The position numbers and the translations under genes are program-made. The notes beneath the pieces were generated by a model. The model searched no databases. It saw nothing but the letters and a program-made list of their open reading frames with translations, and had not been told where the DNA came from. Positions 9,405 to 19,340 of a stretch of DNA of 64,000 bases are shown in pieces (positions within the stretch are counted from its first letter, which is position 1; every line of letters begins with the position of its first letter). Where the stretch lies: contig OU452206.1 of the NCBI GenBank assembly GCA_911728435.2, positions 17,514,297 through 17,578,296 of the forward strand, read 5' to 3'. Origin of the DNA: Apoderus coryli. Its lineage: Eukaryota; Arthropoda; Insecta; Coleoptera; Attelabidae.

Positions 9405-12400
9405 TCAAGACATTTCTTCCACCATATTTAATAATATTTTTAATCTCTCTTCTGGATTTATACTATAAAAAGCTATATCTTTATGCCCCCACGGAATTGA
9501 TTTTGTGCTATTCGGAATTAAAAATCTTTTATCATCTTTATGTGATAACGCAATTTTGTTTGTGGTTTCGGTATATACATCGTGTAACGTACTCTTAAAT
9601 GAATTCATTTTGCGAAATATATACCCACCTGTGGTGACTATTTTATTATAGTCTTCAATAGACAATGTTTTATTTACAATAGATTTTTTAACCCCTTTCG
9701 CTCGTTTCAATTCCGTGTTCTGAGTTTTAATACAGTATGCTTTAGCCCCAGTTCCGAAAAAAGATAGGATTGGGTCATTGGGATATTCATCTTTAAATCT
9801 CCCTATGATTGATTCTGTGACTGGCATATTTAAAGAGTTTTGTGTATTATAATTGGATGTATCGAAATGGTGTGTATTCTCTTTCATGAAATCGTAAAAG
9901 TTTTCTTCCGCTTTGAATACAAGAGAGTCTGTGTCGGTATATAATAAATTAATTTTCTCACCAAAATTTTTTTTTAAGACGTCGTAGAAGAAACCATACA
10001 CAACCGTTTTGGATAGATCTAATATAGAAAATCCTAGATATATTGGTTTATCATATAAAATCTTTAATTTGCCCATGTGAATTGCTACCAGGTTTTCCGT
10101 AAAAATCGAAGATGTTTTGTAATGTGGTTTCGCAATCAATGCGCGAGCTCCTAAATGTTTCCCTTTATTTTCCCAACTCGTTACTAATTTAATATCTTTT
10201 CTATTATCTACATTCTCGACGGATTTTCCGTAAATCGAATTATTTAAAATTTTATAAAACGATTTTTCAAATTTATTAGATGTTTTATTACGCAACGATG
10301 TATTTAAATCAATATATTTTTTCAACCAGCGAGATTGATTAAAACCCAAAACTCTGTGAATATTTTTTATTATTAAACCATGTCTCACAGCCTGTTGCAA
10401 CGTACGATAATGCACAACATATTTCTCTTTATTGAGTAAATTTGGGATTAACTTGGGCGTAACGCTTTTAGAAAGAGGTGGTATTAGACTTTCAACTAGG
10501 AACGGCAAATCCGAATGTTCGTCGTGGAGATATGTGGGATATTCAACGTCAACCTCGTATATGAAACCGCGTCGATTATGTTCGGCTATATTTAACAACT
10601 CTAATTCGCTAATTTCCTCTTTCGATAGCCAAGAAAAGTCGTTTTCAGGTAGTGATTGTGACATCGAATGACCATACAAATTGGTTGCATCCAAATACAT
10701 AATATAACTCTCTGGTTTGCTTTCATCAAAACCAGGTATTAATGGATTATTTGCCACATGCATTCTATCAGAACACTGGCTAATTCCGCCGCGAATACCT
10801 GCCTTGAAAAAATGTATCATGTCTATGTCGGTCAATAATTCAAGTTCAATTTTAGTTAAACGGAGCATACTGTCCCAGCTTAATGATGGTAAACTTATAT
10901 AGTGACCAGGATCTAATTGATATGTCTCTAAGCTTTTGTCTCTAAAGCTTTCAAATACGTCACATAGTAAGAGTACATCAGATTGTAAATATATATCTGC
11001 ATATTGTCCTAGGGTTTCACATTCAAATATTTTCCACACTTCTTGCGCTCTATTATAATCAACTTCGCTAACCGCTTCATCATTTAACTTATCAAAAAAA
11101 TCGTCTTTTGTTGGTAAATATGGGGTGTTTAATTTTTGCAAATCATCTAAAAAATTATATGGGAACACACCTTTTTGTCTCATTAATTTAAATTTTTCAG
11201 TTCTCCCAAAATATTTACGTGTGGCATTAAACTGATCAGTGTGTAAACTATCACTAAGGTTTTGTAATGATGATTGTAGGAAATTAAAACTATCAATAAA
11301 TCGCATTTGCATGTATCTTGTTTTACAATGTCCATTTTTATCAATGTATGAATTCATAGGAACTCGTTTTGTTATCAACATATACTTCTCCTTAGTCTGT
11401 GCGATAACATCTAATTTACTATCGTTATCGACCAATTGTTTAATGAAAAGATGACTATCGTATGACATATTATGAAAGACTATTGGAATATAATGCTGTA
11501 TTTTAAAATTTAAATTACAAATTGAATGTGCGGCTCCAGATCGTTTAACCCCTGTGATATGATCATGATCCATTACTTTTATATCAGTATCTACAAATTC
11601 TCTATTACATATGGCACATATCTTAGCATTCTGGAATTCCAACATTTCATCGCCATTCAAAGGTAACATTGGTACAACTACGCTTAAATAGCGATTATAA
11701 ATTACTTTTAAATCGGTCTCCAATCTATTTACAAATTCTTCAGCAGCATTTTCTCCGCGATATAATACCAATTTAGATTTGGAATCATCATGACGACATT
11801 TAATGTAGTATGAAAAGGCGTATGGCTCATGTTTGAAAGTCTGCTGCATATATGACTTTTTTGGATTAGGTTCACACGTTGTGATTGGTTTTAATATTGA
11901 TTCGAAATCGGCATAAACTATGAATGGTACGGGTAATTGCTTCTCAAAATTTTCGAATTTTAATATATTTTCCGGTACGCTTTTACCAAACTTATCGATT
12001 TTCAAATTTTTCGACGGTGTGCATACACTAATATGATTGCAATCATACATTTGATGCGATTTTAATAATTCATTTGAGCTAAAAAATGATAAACATCCGT
12101 CACATAAATTAATTCCGTGTTGATGAGATGATACTTGTTTCGATATCAATCTCGAAAGATTTTTTATCCAACAGTAATGATAACGTTCATTAGCATCATC
12201 ACTAATAAGTAACAAATTAATATGGTGGAAAAATCTCCTAGAAGCAAACCTCAATGGGCCGACAATATCGTATTCCATTTTATTATTGTTGATTACTCTC
12301 TCTAAACCATAAACATTTATTGAAATATTATTAAGATTTTCGAATTTAGTAATGTCCTTTAATTTCATGGGGAAATCTAAACCTAATAAATTAAGAACTC

Positions 12401-13270
12401 CGCTGTAATGTGGATATGATGTCGTGTATTGAGAATTTTGTGATGTGGGGTACAATGCGGCTAAAATTGACCATATGAAGCAATGCTGATCGTCATTTTG
12501 TACGTTAATCACAGCTTTTTTATTTTGAATATATTTCGGTAATTTAATAAATGACGACCCTCGAATTGGTTTGTATTTATTAATGTTTGCTTCAATAAAC
12601 AGATTTTCCACGAGCGTCCATCCTGGAAATATGTGGAAAAAAAAATAAAATAAATAAAACGTGACTTAGATATAATCAATGAAAACTTACCAGAGTCTCT
12701 TTCTAAAAACTCCTCGGATTTAGTTTTAAGAGTTTCAATAAAAGAATCATATATTTCACTAACATCACTTCCAAAATCAATAATTTTATTATGTGTAATA
12801 AATGATTTAGTTTCAATAGTTTCTTGAATTGACAGACTATATATACTAAAAACTTCTAAATTAACTTTAACGACTGTGTGTGTGTTTAACGAATCGGAAA
12901 TTAACTTTAAAATTATGGGTTTTAATTCACTAAAAAACGCGCTATAGTCCCCATATTTATTTAGCGGTGTCACTCGAAAAGTTGTAATTCTATCTTTAAA
13001 GGCTGTATACACAATTTTAACATTGTCCGATACTGTTGTACAATCCGCATTTCTTTTATGCAACATACTTCTATAATGCCCGCTAATTTTATTTGAATCT
13101 ATTTCGATTTCACATGACGAACACATAATTTTTACATCTTTTTCACTATTAAGCTTTTGTCTTTTCACACTATTTTCAATATTTAATGTGTGTTTACATG
13201 ATTGTCTCATATGCCTATTTAAATTCGACATATGAGTGAATTCCATATTGCAACCGTTGCATAAATACAT
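9405..13270 (-). CDS. polB: Protein-primed family B DNA polymerase (two exons)
   Basis: Replicates the element. Exon 1 is 13270-12691 and exon 2 is 12622-9405, joined over a 68-bp intron (12690-12623, GTAAGT to TTTCCAG) in phase 1, giving about 1265 aa. The first ATG in the frame is at 13270. Residues 4-30 form a C2H2 zinc finger (CNGC then HMRQSCKH), and a second CxxC...H...H lies at about 70-95. The 3'-5' exonuclease shows YADFES (about 432), FHNMSYDSHLF (about 577) and YLQSDVLLLCD (about 738-748). An endonuclease-VII-like insert CAIC...DHDHITG...AHSICNLNF lies at about 529-566. Polymerase motifs are DATNLYG (A, about 838), NNSIYGKSVEN (B, about 987) and YTDTDS (C, about 1088). All catalytic acidic residues are present. 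It has the usual length for Polinton PolB and looks intact. Confidence 0.95.
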
Positions 13271-13731
13271 TTTTTTTTTCGAAATTAAAACAGTTGTTCT
13301 ACAACGCACGCTATGAACTTTTGAGTAAAAATAATGAATTTTCAAAAGTATTCCTCATTAATATAGTGGAATAATGTTTGTGGTGGGGAATTCAAAAAAA
13401 AAAAAAAACAAAAATATATTTGTAGTAATAAATTTTATCTATGTGTGGAACTCGTGAAAGAACACACTCGAACATACAGACTGACTTTATTGATTTTTTT
13501 TTTGTGCTGTATTATGCAATATATAGTTTTTTTTATTGATTGCTCTAAATAATGTATAGTTCCACACATGTAATAGATAATATTGAAAAGATACTACCAA
13601 TTAATATCGATAATTTATTTTAAAGAAAAAAACGAATTATTTAACTATATAAACGTGTACACATTATATTTATTCAAAATAAAAATAAAAAGAATACATA
13701 AAAAATAAAAAAAATAAAAACTTGAAATAAT
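13271..13731. other. Spacer between polB and the coiled-coil gene
   Basis: The spacer is AT-rich with T and A homopolymers and no ORF. Both neighbours are leftward genes, so it should hold the polB promoter and the 3' end of the upstream gene. No convincing TATA box is singled out. Confidence 0.5.
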
Positions 13732-14421
13732 CTAATTATTGACCCCCCTCGATGCAATGGTGCGAGTATCCCAAACAGCAACCATTTCCAAATCGCGAAG
13801 CTCCAATTGATGTGCATTATAACGCAGTTTTTCAACATTACCCCGCACATCCTCCAACAGCTCTGATTTAGAACGCACTTTTTGCTGACTAGCTCGAAAT
13901 TGGGCCTCTAAAGCTGCTGACTCCTTGTTTAATGCCTCCAATTCCGTTGTTATTGAAGATATTTTGTTTTCTTCCTCAACTAGCTCCATCATTGCATCTG
14001 AGTGCTTTTTGTTTAGGTCTATAATCATTTTTTTAAACATACCCATGTTATTGCGAAAACTTTGTGAACACGTATCCTCTACTTCAATGGGCTCCAACAA
14101 TTTCATTTTTTTCCCATATGATTGTTGTGTGTGCTGAATGGGGTTCGAATGACTCAGCGGATGAGGGATCGGTATTGGTGCTATTACTTGCACATCCTGC
14201 AATATTCGTAGATTCGGGGGATTCTGTGTTGTATTGTGTTTCTTTTGGCGACTGCTTGACGGTCTTGGAGCAATTTTACGATTTACACTGACTTTTTTCT
14301 TTTCAACAACTTGAGGTTGTATTAGCTCAATGTCGACTGATGAAGATGAAGTCGTAGGTGTATCTTTCAGAATATCATCTAACACCGCGTTTATTTCTAA
14401 ATCACTCAATTCACAATACAT
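13732..14421 (-). CDS. Coiled-coil Polinton protein, unknown function
   Basis: A 229-aa protein with a clear ATG at 14421. The N-terminal part (about 1-30) is acidic (SDLEINAVLDDILKD). Residues 30-110 are low-complexity and rich in Pro, Ser, Gln and basic residues, so probably disordered. Residues about 120-215 form a long amphipathic helix with heptad spacing of Leu, Ile and Ala (MMELVEEENKISSITTELEA and onwards), a good coiled coil. No enzyme motif is visible. It lies upstream of polB on the same strand and could be a DNA-replication or scaffold partner; this is only positional inference. Confidence 0.75.
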   Translation of the reverse strand: MYCELSDLEINAVLDDILKDTPTTSSSSVDIELIQPQVVEKKKVSVNRKIAPRPSSSRQKKHNTTQNPPNLRILQDVQVIAPIPIPHPLSHSNPIQHTQQSYGKKMKLLEPIEVEDTCSQSFRNNMGMFKKMIIDLNKKHSDAMMELVEEENKISSITTELEALNKESAALEAQFRASQQKVRSKSELLEDVRGNVEKLRYNAHQLELRDLEMVAVWDTRTIASRGVNN

Positions 14422-14950
14422 AATTTAATTTCTGTAGTTGCAAAACTTTTGAAAAAAAAAAATTGGAAAATATATCTATTAAAATAGATACGTTTTTAAT
14501 ACTGAATAACTAATAATGTAAAATATGGTTTACTTAAACAATAGACTCAATATTATGTTGAATAGTAGGTCTTTGTGTTGATATAAATACGATTTTCAAA
14601 GCCACAGGGGGGTGGGTTTTTGTTTTTTAGAATCTTAAAAGCTTTGTCATTTCTCACAACCAATCTCTTTCCCCGAATTCGATAATTCCGACAACACGAT
14701 GGTAGGGATATTTACATTTATTTTATTATATTCTACATCCAACCAATGACGTGTTTCTGCTCCTTCATTTTTTTCTTTCATGTTTTTCTAGGCTCTTTAT
14801 GTCGATATGTGGGCGTATTTTTTACAATTCTAGTGTCGTATTTCAAATATATTTGTGGTCAGTTACATGTTTTTGCTAATATTAACAACTTGAAAATTTC
14901 AACTTAAGTTTAGCACAGTGTGTATAGAATTAAAAAAAAAATAATTTGAA
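14422..14950. other. Divergent promoter region inside the Polinton
   Basis: This 529-bp stretch separates the leftward coiled-coil gene from the rightward two-exon gene, so it should contain promoters for both. A G-rich CAGGGGGGTGGG patch lies near 14605. A TATA-like GTATAGAAT occurs about 30 bp upstream of the ATG at 14951, too close for a long leader but possible for a very short one. No ORF is supported. Confidence 0.5.
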
Positions 14951-15625
14951 ATGAATTCGAAACATATTCGCAGATTGACTAGAATTTGTGCATGGGAAAC
15001 AATGCTTTTACATGTAAGTAAATACAATTTATTTTCGCACATTACGGTTCTCAAATGTGTGTTTTTTTTTTTTTTTTGTTTTTGTCTAGTAATAATTATC
15101 ATATCACTAATAAGTTTGAAAATTTTGTTGTTATAGTCCGAAACAAGCGATAGTGATGATGATGATGATGTCAATCCTCAGGAGGGTGGTATTGAAAATA
15201 ACCCCAACCCTGTTGATGAAGAAGTCGTGGATAGTGACACTGACGAGGGTATTGTAGACGAGCATAATGTAGTGTTGGAGTGTCGTGAGAAAGTTCTGAC
15301 ACCTAGTACGAACAATCTTCGAAGTTGTAGGAGCTATTCCTACACAAAAATATTTACGAAAAATGGATTTAATGAAGCTACATATCCTCCAATTAGATCT
15401 TTCAACATGTGTTACGAATGTTATCAGGTGTATCTAGCAGAATATACTGATACAGATGATCCTGCTGGGATGTGGCGGCGGTATGCAAAACATATTCACT
15501 ACGACATGCATATCGAGCAGTATCCGCTTAGACATAGGGCTTTTTGTGACGTTTGTGATTCGAGATTGTGGACTTCTCGTGATATAAACATTTGTTTAAC
15601 TTGCACACCAAAACATAATAGCTGA
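14951..15625 (+). CDS. Acidic CxxC-containing Polinton protein (two exons)
   Basis: Exon 1 (14951-15013, 21 codons starting ATG AAT TCG) ends exactly at GTAAGT; exon 2 (15137-15625) follows a TTATAG acceptor in phase 0, giving about 183 aa. Without splicing the second part has no ATG at its beginning, which supports the intron (15014-15136, with a T-rich tract). Exon 2 opens with an acidic, low-complexity segment (SDSDDDDD and more). The C-terminal half carries three CxxC pairs (CYEC, CDVC, CLTC) plus several His residues, consistent with zinc binding. It is not recognised as an enzyme. Its separate strand and promoter suggest a regulatory protein. The gene structure is well supported, the function unknown. 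Confidence 0.75.
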
Positions 15626-15897
15626 GTGTGTAATGAGTGTTTAATTAGCAATAGTATGGTGCATTTGTAGTTAGATTTAGAATAATAGTTAGATTAGTAA
15701 TTAGATTAAATTTTATAGTAATACATGTATTTATTTAATTTTAATGTAATATATTTAAATACTAAATATTATAATAAACTTAAGAAAATTGTATACATAA
15801 TGTTTGTAATTTTATTTAAATATTTTTATTTATTCGTTCAACATTTGTTTTCTTTTTTTTTTATTTTTATTAAAAATATATTTTGTGAATACTACAT

Positions 15898-15964
<67 letters not shown>

Positions 15965-15969
15965 CATAG
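15626..15969. other. 3' spacer with simple repeats between convergent genes
   Basis: No gene is seen. Transcripts of the rightward CxxC gene and the leftward integrase converge here; AATAAA is present at about 15771 on the plus strand. A T run and (AT)n microsatellite fill 15902-15961, almost reaching the integrase stop codon. Confidence 0.6.
15902..15961. repeat. Poly-T and (AT)n microsatellite
   Basis: About 32 T residues are followed by about 14 AT units. The length may be unreliable in an assembly. Confidence 0.9.
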
Positions 15970-16893
15970 TTATTGGAGCACGTCATTTTTATGTATCCAA
16001 CTGTTGTGTGTGCTATTAAAACCAAACCATTTTACTAGGATTCTGTCACCACGTTTTCTCACAACTTTTTCGATTAAATAATTGTCTGGATTTTTTGTTT
16101 TCAATAGTTCATATTCATAAAAACAACCTTGTATTGGAACCCCATTCATATCATGTAAATAATAAGTGGTTGGTATAGACTTCCGCACTTTTACAATTTT
16201 AAAAAGTTCTACAGTCCAATTAAAAAAATAACCCTTCTCAAAAATATGTTTATATTTCGAAATTCGCACGATGTCATTTGTTTTAAATTTTGGTTTTTTT
16301 ACACGTTCACGTCGTTGGATATAAGCTGGAATTTTCGTTGAGGGTAGAACAGAGGCGGGGGCGAAACCAGTTGTTCTATGTATTCGATTATTATATGTTT
16401 GTACAATATCATCCAATATATCAGTCCATACATATTTTCCCCTGAACGAGAATTGTTTATACAACCAATTTTTCAATGTTCTAATGACACGTTCAACAAT
16501 GGCTGCCTTCTTTGTACTAAAGACTGAATAATGATGTATTTTATTTGATTTCATTAATTGCGAGAAGTATTTATTGTAAAATTCTGTGCCATTGTCTGTC
16601 TGTATGTACTTAGGTAATTCCTTCTTATGCACACCGTTTAAAATTTCTCTCATTTTATTGCTTACTTCAACACCTGTTTTATTTTTTAATGCTTTCACCC
16701 ACACAAATTTTGAAAAACAATTGATAACTACAAGAATATACCTATATCCATTATTCATACTAGAGTATTGCTGAATGTCTGCTAAATCAAGCTGCCAAAG
16801 ATCTGCAAAACCAACAATATTTATTCTTCTACGTCGAAAATTTCGACGAGCACCCCTATGAATTTCATTTACAATACTCAATTTGGTGCTCAT
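15970..16893 (-). CDS. int: Retroviral-type integrase with C-terminal chromodomain
   Basis: Joins the Polinton termini to target DNA and produces the 6-bp duplication seen at the ends. A 307-aa protein with a clear ATG. The RNase-H-fold core shows WQLDLADI (Asp36), YIQTDNGTEF (Asp100) and AAIVERVIRTLK (Glu134), i.e. a complete DDE triad. Residues about 205-250 resemble the SH3-like C-terminal DNA-binding part (FKTNDIVRISK). The end (about 270-307) reads as a chromodomain (YLIEKVVRKRGDRILVKWFG...SWIHKNDV), which in other integrases steers insertion to modified chromatin. The usual N-terminal HHCC zinc motif is not present in this ORF. The gene is intact and is the most leftward member of a minus-strand block extending to the ATPase. 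Confidence 0.95.
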   Translation of the reverse strand: MSTKLSIVNEIHRGARRNFRRRRINIVGFADLWQLDLADIQQYSSMNNGYRYILVVINCFSKFVWVKALKNKTGVEVSNKMREILNGVHKKELPKYIQTDNGTEFYNKYFSQLMKSNKIHHYSVFSTKKAAIVERVIRTLKNWLYKQFSFRGKYVWTDILDDIVQTYNNRIHRTTGFAPASVLPSTKIPAYIQRRERVKKPKFKTNDIVRISKYKHIFEKGYFFNWTVELFKIVKVRKSIPTTYYLHDMNGVPIQGCFYEYELLKTKNPDNYLIEKVVRKRGDRILVKWFGFNSTHNSWIHKNDVLQ

Positions 16894-17117
16894 TACTAAT
16901 TAAGAATCATTGCAATACTATCTTGCCCATATACATTCTGTTTGTTTATATATAACTATGCGTCTATATAATATGATTTTACCGTTATAATAAATAAATA
17001 AATAAATGAAACAATTAAATTTATAAATCAAAACAATATTTATTAAATATATAATTATGTTTTATTTTTTTTTTCAATTATTTTTTAACTAAATCAACAC
17101 AATTTTTTTTTTTATTA

Positions 17118-17591
17118 TTATTCAATACATTTATTTTTTTTATTTGTTTTATCAACTCTAACACGAGCGGAATTAATATAATTTTCCAATGCATCTAATC
17201 TATTTATAATGGATTCATCTAATATTTTCGGATTCATTTCTTTGATTGTCTTAATCTCATTATCAATATATGTCTTCATTTGAATGACTAATTCACCAAT
17301 ACGTTGGTGAATGTGTTCACCAACATATTTTTTTGTATTATCCAATGTGATATCTTCAGACGTCTTTAATATATTTAAAATACCAGTAATCGCTGTTGTT
17401 ATGTGCTTGTCAACATATCTTCGACTTGCTGCATCACTATCATTAAACGGTTCGGCAATATTGCATATACGTCTGTTTTCAAGATCGAAATGTTGATCAT
17501 TAGTCAATTTAAATCCAACACCCGGTCGACCCCGTTGTATTGTAAAATTTTTTATTTTTTTTCGACCAAATTTATCAACACTTCTCTCCAT
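17118..17591 (-). CDS. Fibre-like coiled-coil Polinton protein
   Basis: A 157-aa protein with a clear ATG. Residues about 20-60 (GVGFKLTNDQHFDLENRR, then ICNIAEPFNDSDAASRRYVD) resemble the repeat preceding coiled coils in phage tail and head fibres, where the pattern N-x-x-x-P...DAA.+.YVD is common. The rest is helical with regular Ile/Leu spacing and a second EHIHQRIGELVI helix, suggesting a trimeric or dimeric coiled coil. It lies between integrase and other morphogenesis genes. I infer a virion spike or fibre-like role; no receptor-binding domain follows, and the protein is short. The resemblance is by eye only. Confidence 0.75.
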   Translation of the reverse strand: MERSVDKFGRKKIKNFTIQRGRPGVGFKLTNDQHFDLENRRICNIAEPFNDSDAASRRYVDKHITTAITGILNILKTSEDITLDNTKKYVGEHIHQRIGELVIQMKTYIDNEIKTIKEMNPKILDESIINRLDALENYINSARVRVDKTNKKNKCIE

Positions 17592-17646
17592 GACAACTAC
17601 TAATTATATATTAAATTGTTTTTTAACGAACACTTTTAACGTAAAT

Positions 17647-18513
17647 TCAATGAATAATACCATCCTCCCTTAGCTCTTCAATTATTGATAATATTTCATT
17701 ATCTAAACCCGTGTTTCCCGCTAATTTTGAACTATAAAGCAATTGTAAACGTGTAATAAGTTCATTTGGGTTGTTCCAATATACGTAATCTATTCGTTTT
17801 GTATTGAAGCACTTTTGTGATGGCAACAGTGAACCACCAGATGTATATGCGATTGGTTCTAAAATTTTTTTACTGCGAAGACCATCTCTTTTTTGTCTTA
17901 CTAACGGTTCTATAATTTCCCGAAACTTTCGACTCCTCGTTATATTCAGTCCGAGTTCGCGGTTATAATCTTTATATGGAGCCTGGGTTAATTCTAATAA
18001 TTCACGATAAGTATTTTTTGTTATATTATTCAAACCCTGACCCAATTCTAGGTATGGGTATTTTAAAAATAGAACGTTAAAAAACTCATCACCACCGTCA
18101 AAAGTTGCTATTTTTTTACGATTCATCCATACAGAAATATGTTTCATCTGAGGGAATGTCACTTCGCAATTACCCATGAAGAATTTCTTGTTTATATCAT
18201 CCGTATAAACCCCATATATATAATCATATTCCCCACTGTTGCTTATAACGCTTTTTAAATGTTTTGGTAATAGTTCACCGATTCTATTATCCGATTGTTC
18301 AACTTGTTCAACGTTTATTTTGGGTGTTGTCGCATTTGGTGCCGTTGAACCGATTGTATTAAGCGGCTTTGTAATTGGCTCATACAACTCCTCTAGAATT
18401 CTCGTCTGCTCCACTTGATTGTTATGTAAAGATTTATACTTTTTTCGAACTGATTCAGTAGCATCAATTAATTTCTGTTTTAAATCAATCTTACTTCGAA
18501 TATCCTCAGACAT
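17647..18513 (-). CDS. Conserved Polinton protein of unknown function
   Basis: About 288 aa from the first ATG in the frame at 18513; the frame is open upstream to 18549 but without an ATG. The N-terminus is helical and charged (SEDIRSKIDLKQKLIDATES). The middle, about 95-150, is probably a compact beta-rich domain (YDYIYGVYTDDINKKFFMGN). The C-terminal signature YWNNPNELITRLQLL ... AGNTGLDNEILSIIEELRE is one I recognise as typical of insect Polintons and related orphan genes, often one per element next to the ATPase. No catalytic motif is apparent. Its place between the fibre-like and ATPase genes suggests a virion or assembly role. Confidence 0.85.
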   Translation of the reverse strand: MSEDIRSKIDLKQKLIDATESVRKKYKSLHNNQVEQTRILEELYEPITKPLNTIGSTAPNATTPKINVEQVEQSDNRIGELLPKHLKSVISNSGEYDYIYGVYTDDINKKFFMGNCEVTFPQMKHISVWMNRKKIATFDGGDEFFNVLFLKYPYLELGQGLNNITKNTYRELLELTQAPYKDYNRELGLNITRSRKFREIIEPLVRQKRDGLRSKKILEPIAYTSGGSLLPSQKCFNTKRIDYVYWNNPNELITRLQLLYSSKLAGNTGLDNEILSIIEELREDGIIH

Positions 18514-18598
18514 TATAACACAACATTCATGAATAAGTAAATATAACAATAATAAAGTTTTTTATTCGATGGTTGATTGAATAATGAACATTTTGAAT

Positions 18599-19294
18599 TT
18601 ATTGCAGGCATATATAATTATCCAATCCTTTTCGATATCGGCCCTGATTTAATGGACTATCTTTATCGATTACAAGGAATCCAAAATCTTCATTCCAACA
18701 AAGTTTGCATATTTGCGCGAATTGTGTAAATTCCATGTCTGGATTGACATGATCACTATATATATGTCGGAGATTTGTTTCATCCTGTGTGAAGATTATT
18801 AGAAAGTTGGAATTTTCCCGAATTAATTGTTTCGACACTTTAGAATAGCCTTGGGATAGAAAAAAAACATCAATATTCTTATGACGCGAAATACAAAAGT
18901 ATTCTCTAATTACATTTTGTTTCTCACATATAACATCGTCAAATATAAATACAGAATCTACTTTTGCTTCTAATGGTGGAATTATAGATTCATTATTATT
19001 AAAAGTGTAATAACCAAGACCGTTTATTGGTGCAACGACTTCAGCCAAATACCTATATTTGCTCTGGAATAATGTTTTCGTATATATGTAGATATTCTTA
19101 AAATGTAAACCGTTGGGGTGTATTAATAAAGAAATCATGACAGCTGTTTTCCCGGTGTTGCTCCTACCAATGATCAAACCCCGTATTGTATTCGGTAGTA
19201 ATGGTCCGTGGCGTTTAATTTTATTTTCCGTATTATTATTTGAAAAATCAAAATTTTCTACTTTGAAATTTTGATCTTGTTTAATGAGCCTCAT
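18599..19294 (-). CDS. A32/FtsK-HerA-type DNA packaging ATPase
   Basis: A 231-aa protein from the ATG at 19294 (the frame upstream starts only with GTG). Walker A is GRSNTGKT at 43-50; Walker B is SVFIFDD at 114-120, with both acidic residues; a sensor-like stretch IDVFFLSQGY follows at 141-150. Length and motif spacing fit the packaging ATPases shared by Polintons, virophages and poxviruses, which pump genomic DNA into preformed capsids. It is the first gene of the leftward block and starts only 46 bp from the divergent PLA2 gene. It looks intact. Confidence 0.93.
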   Translation of the reverse strand: MRLIKQDQNFKVENFDFSNNNTENKIKRHGPLLPNTIRGLIIGRSNTGKTAVMISLLIHPNGLHFKNIYIYTKTLFQSKYRYLAEVVAPINGLGYYTFNNNESIIPPLEAKVDSVFIFDDVICEKQNVIREYFCISRHKNIDVFFLSQGYSKVSKQLIRENSNFLIIFTQDETNLRHIYSDHVNPDMEFTQFAQICKLCWNEDFGFLVIDKDSPLNQGRYRKGLDNYICLQ

Positions 19295-19340
19295 TATCAC
19301 ATATAAGAATGTAAATTATTAACTGGTTTATGTTATTTTT
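19295..19340. promoter_or_regulatory. Short divergent promoter between ATPase and PLA2 genes
   Basis: Only 46 bp separate the two start codons. The AT-rich sequence (TAAATTATTAACTGGTTTATG) must hold the divergent start regions, or the promoters lie within the coding sequences. No classical TATA box is clear. Confidence 0.45.
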
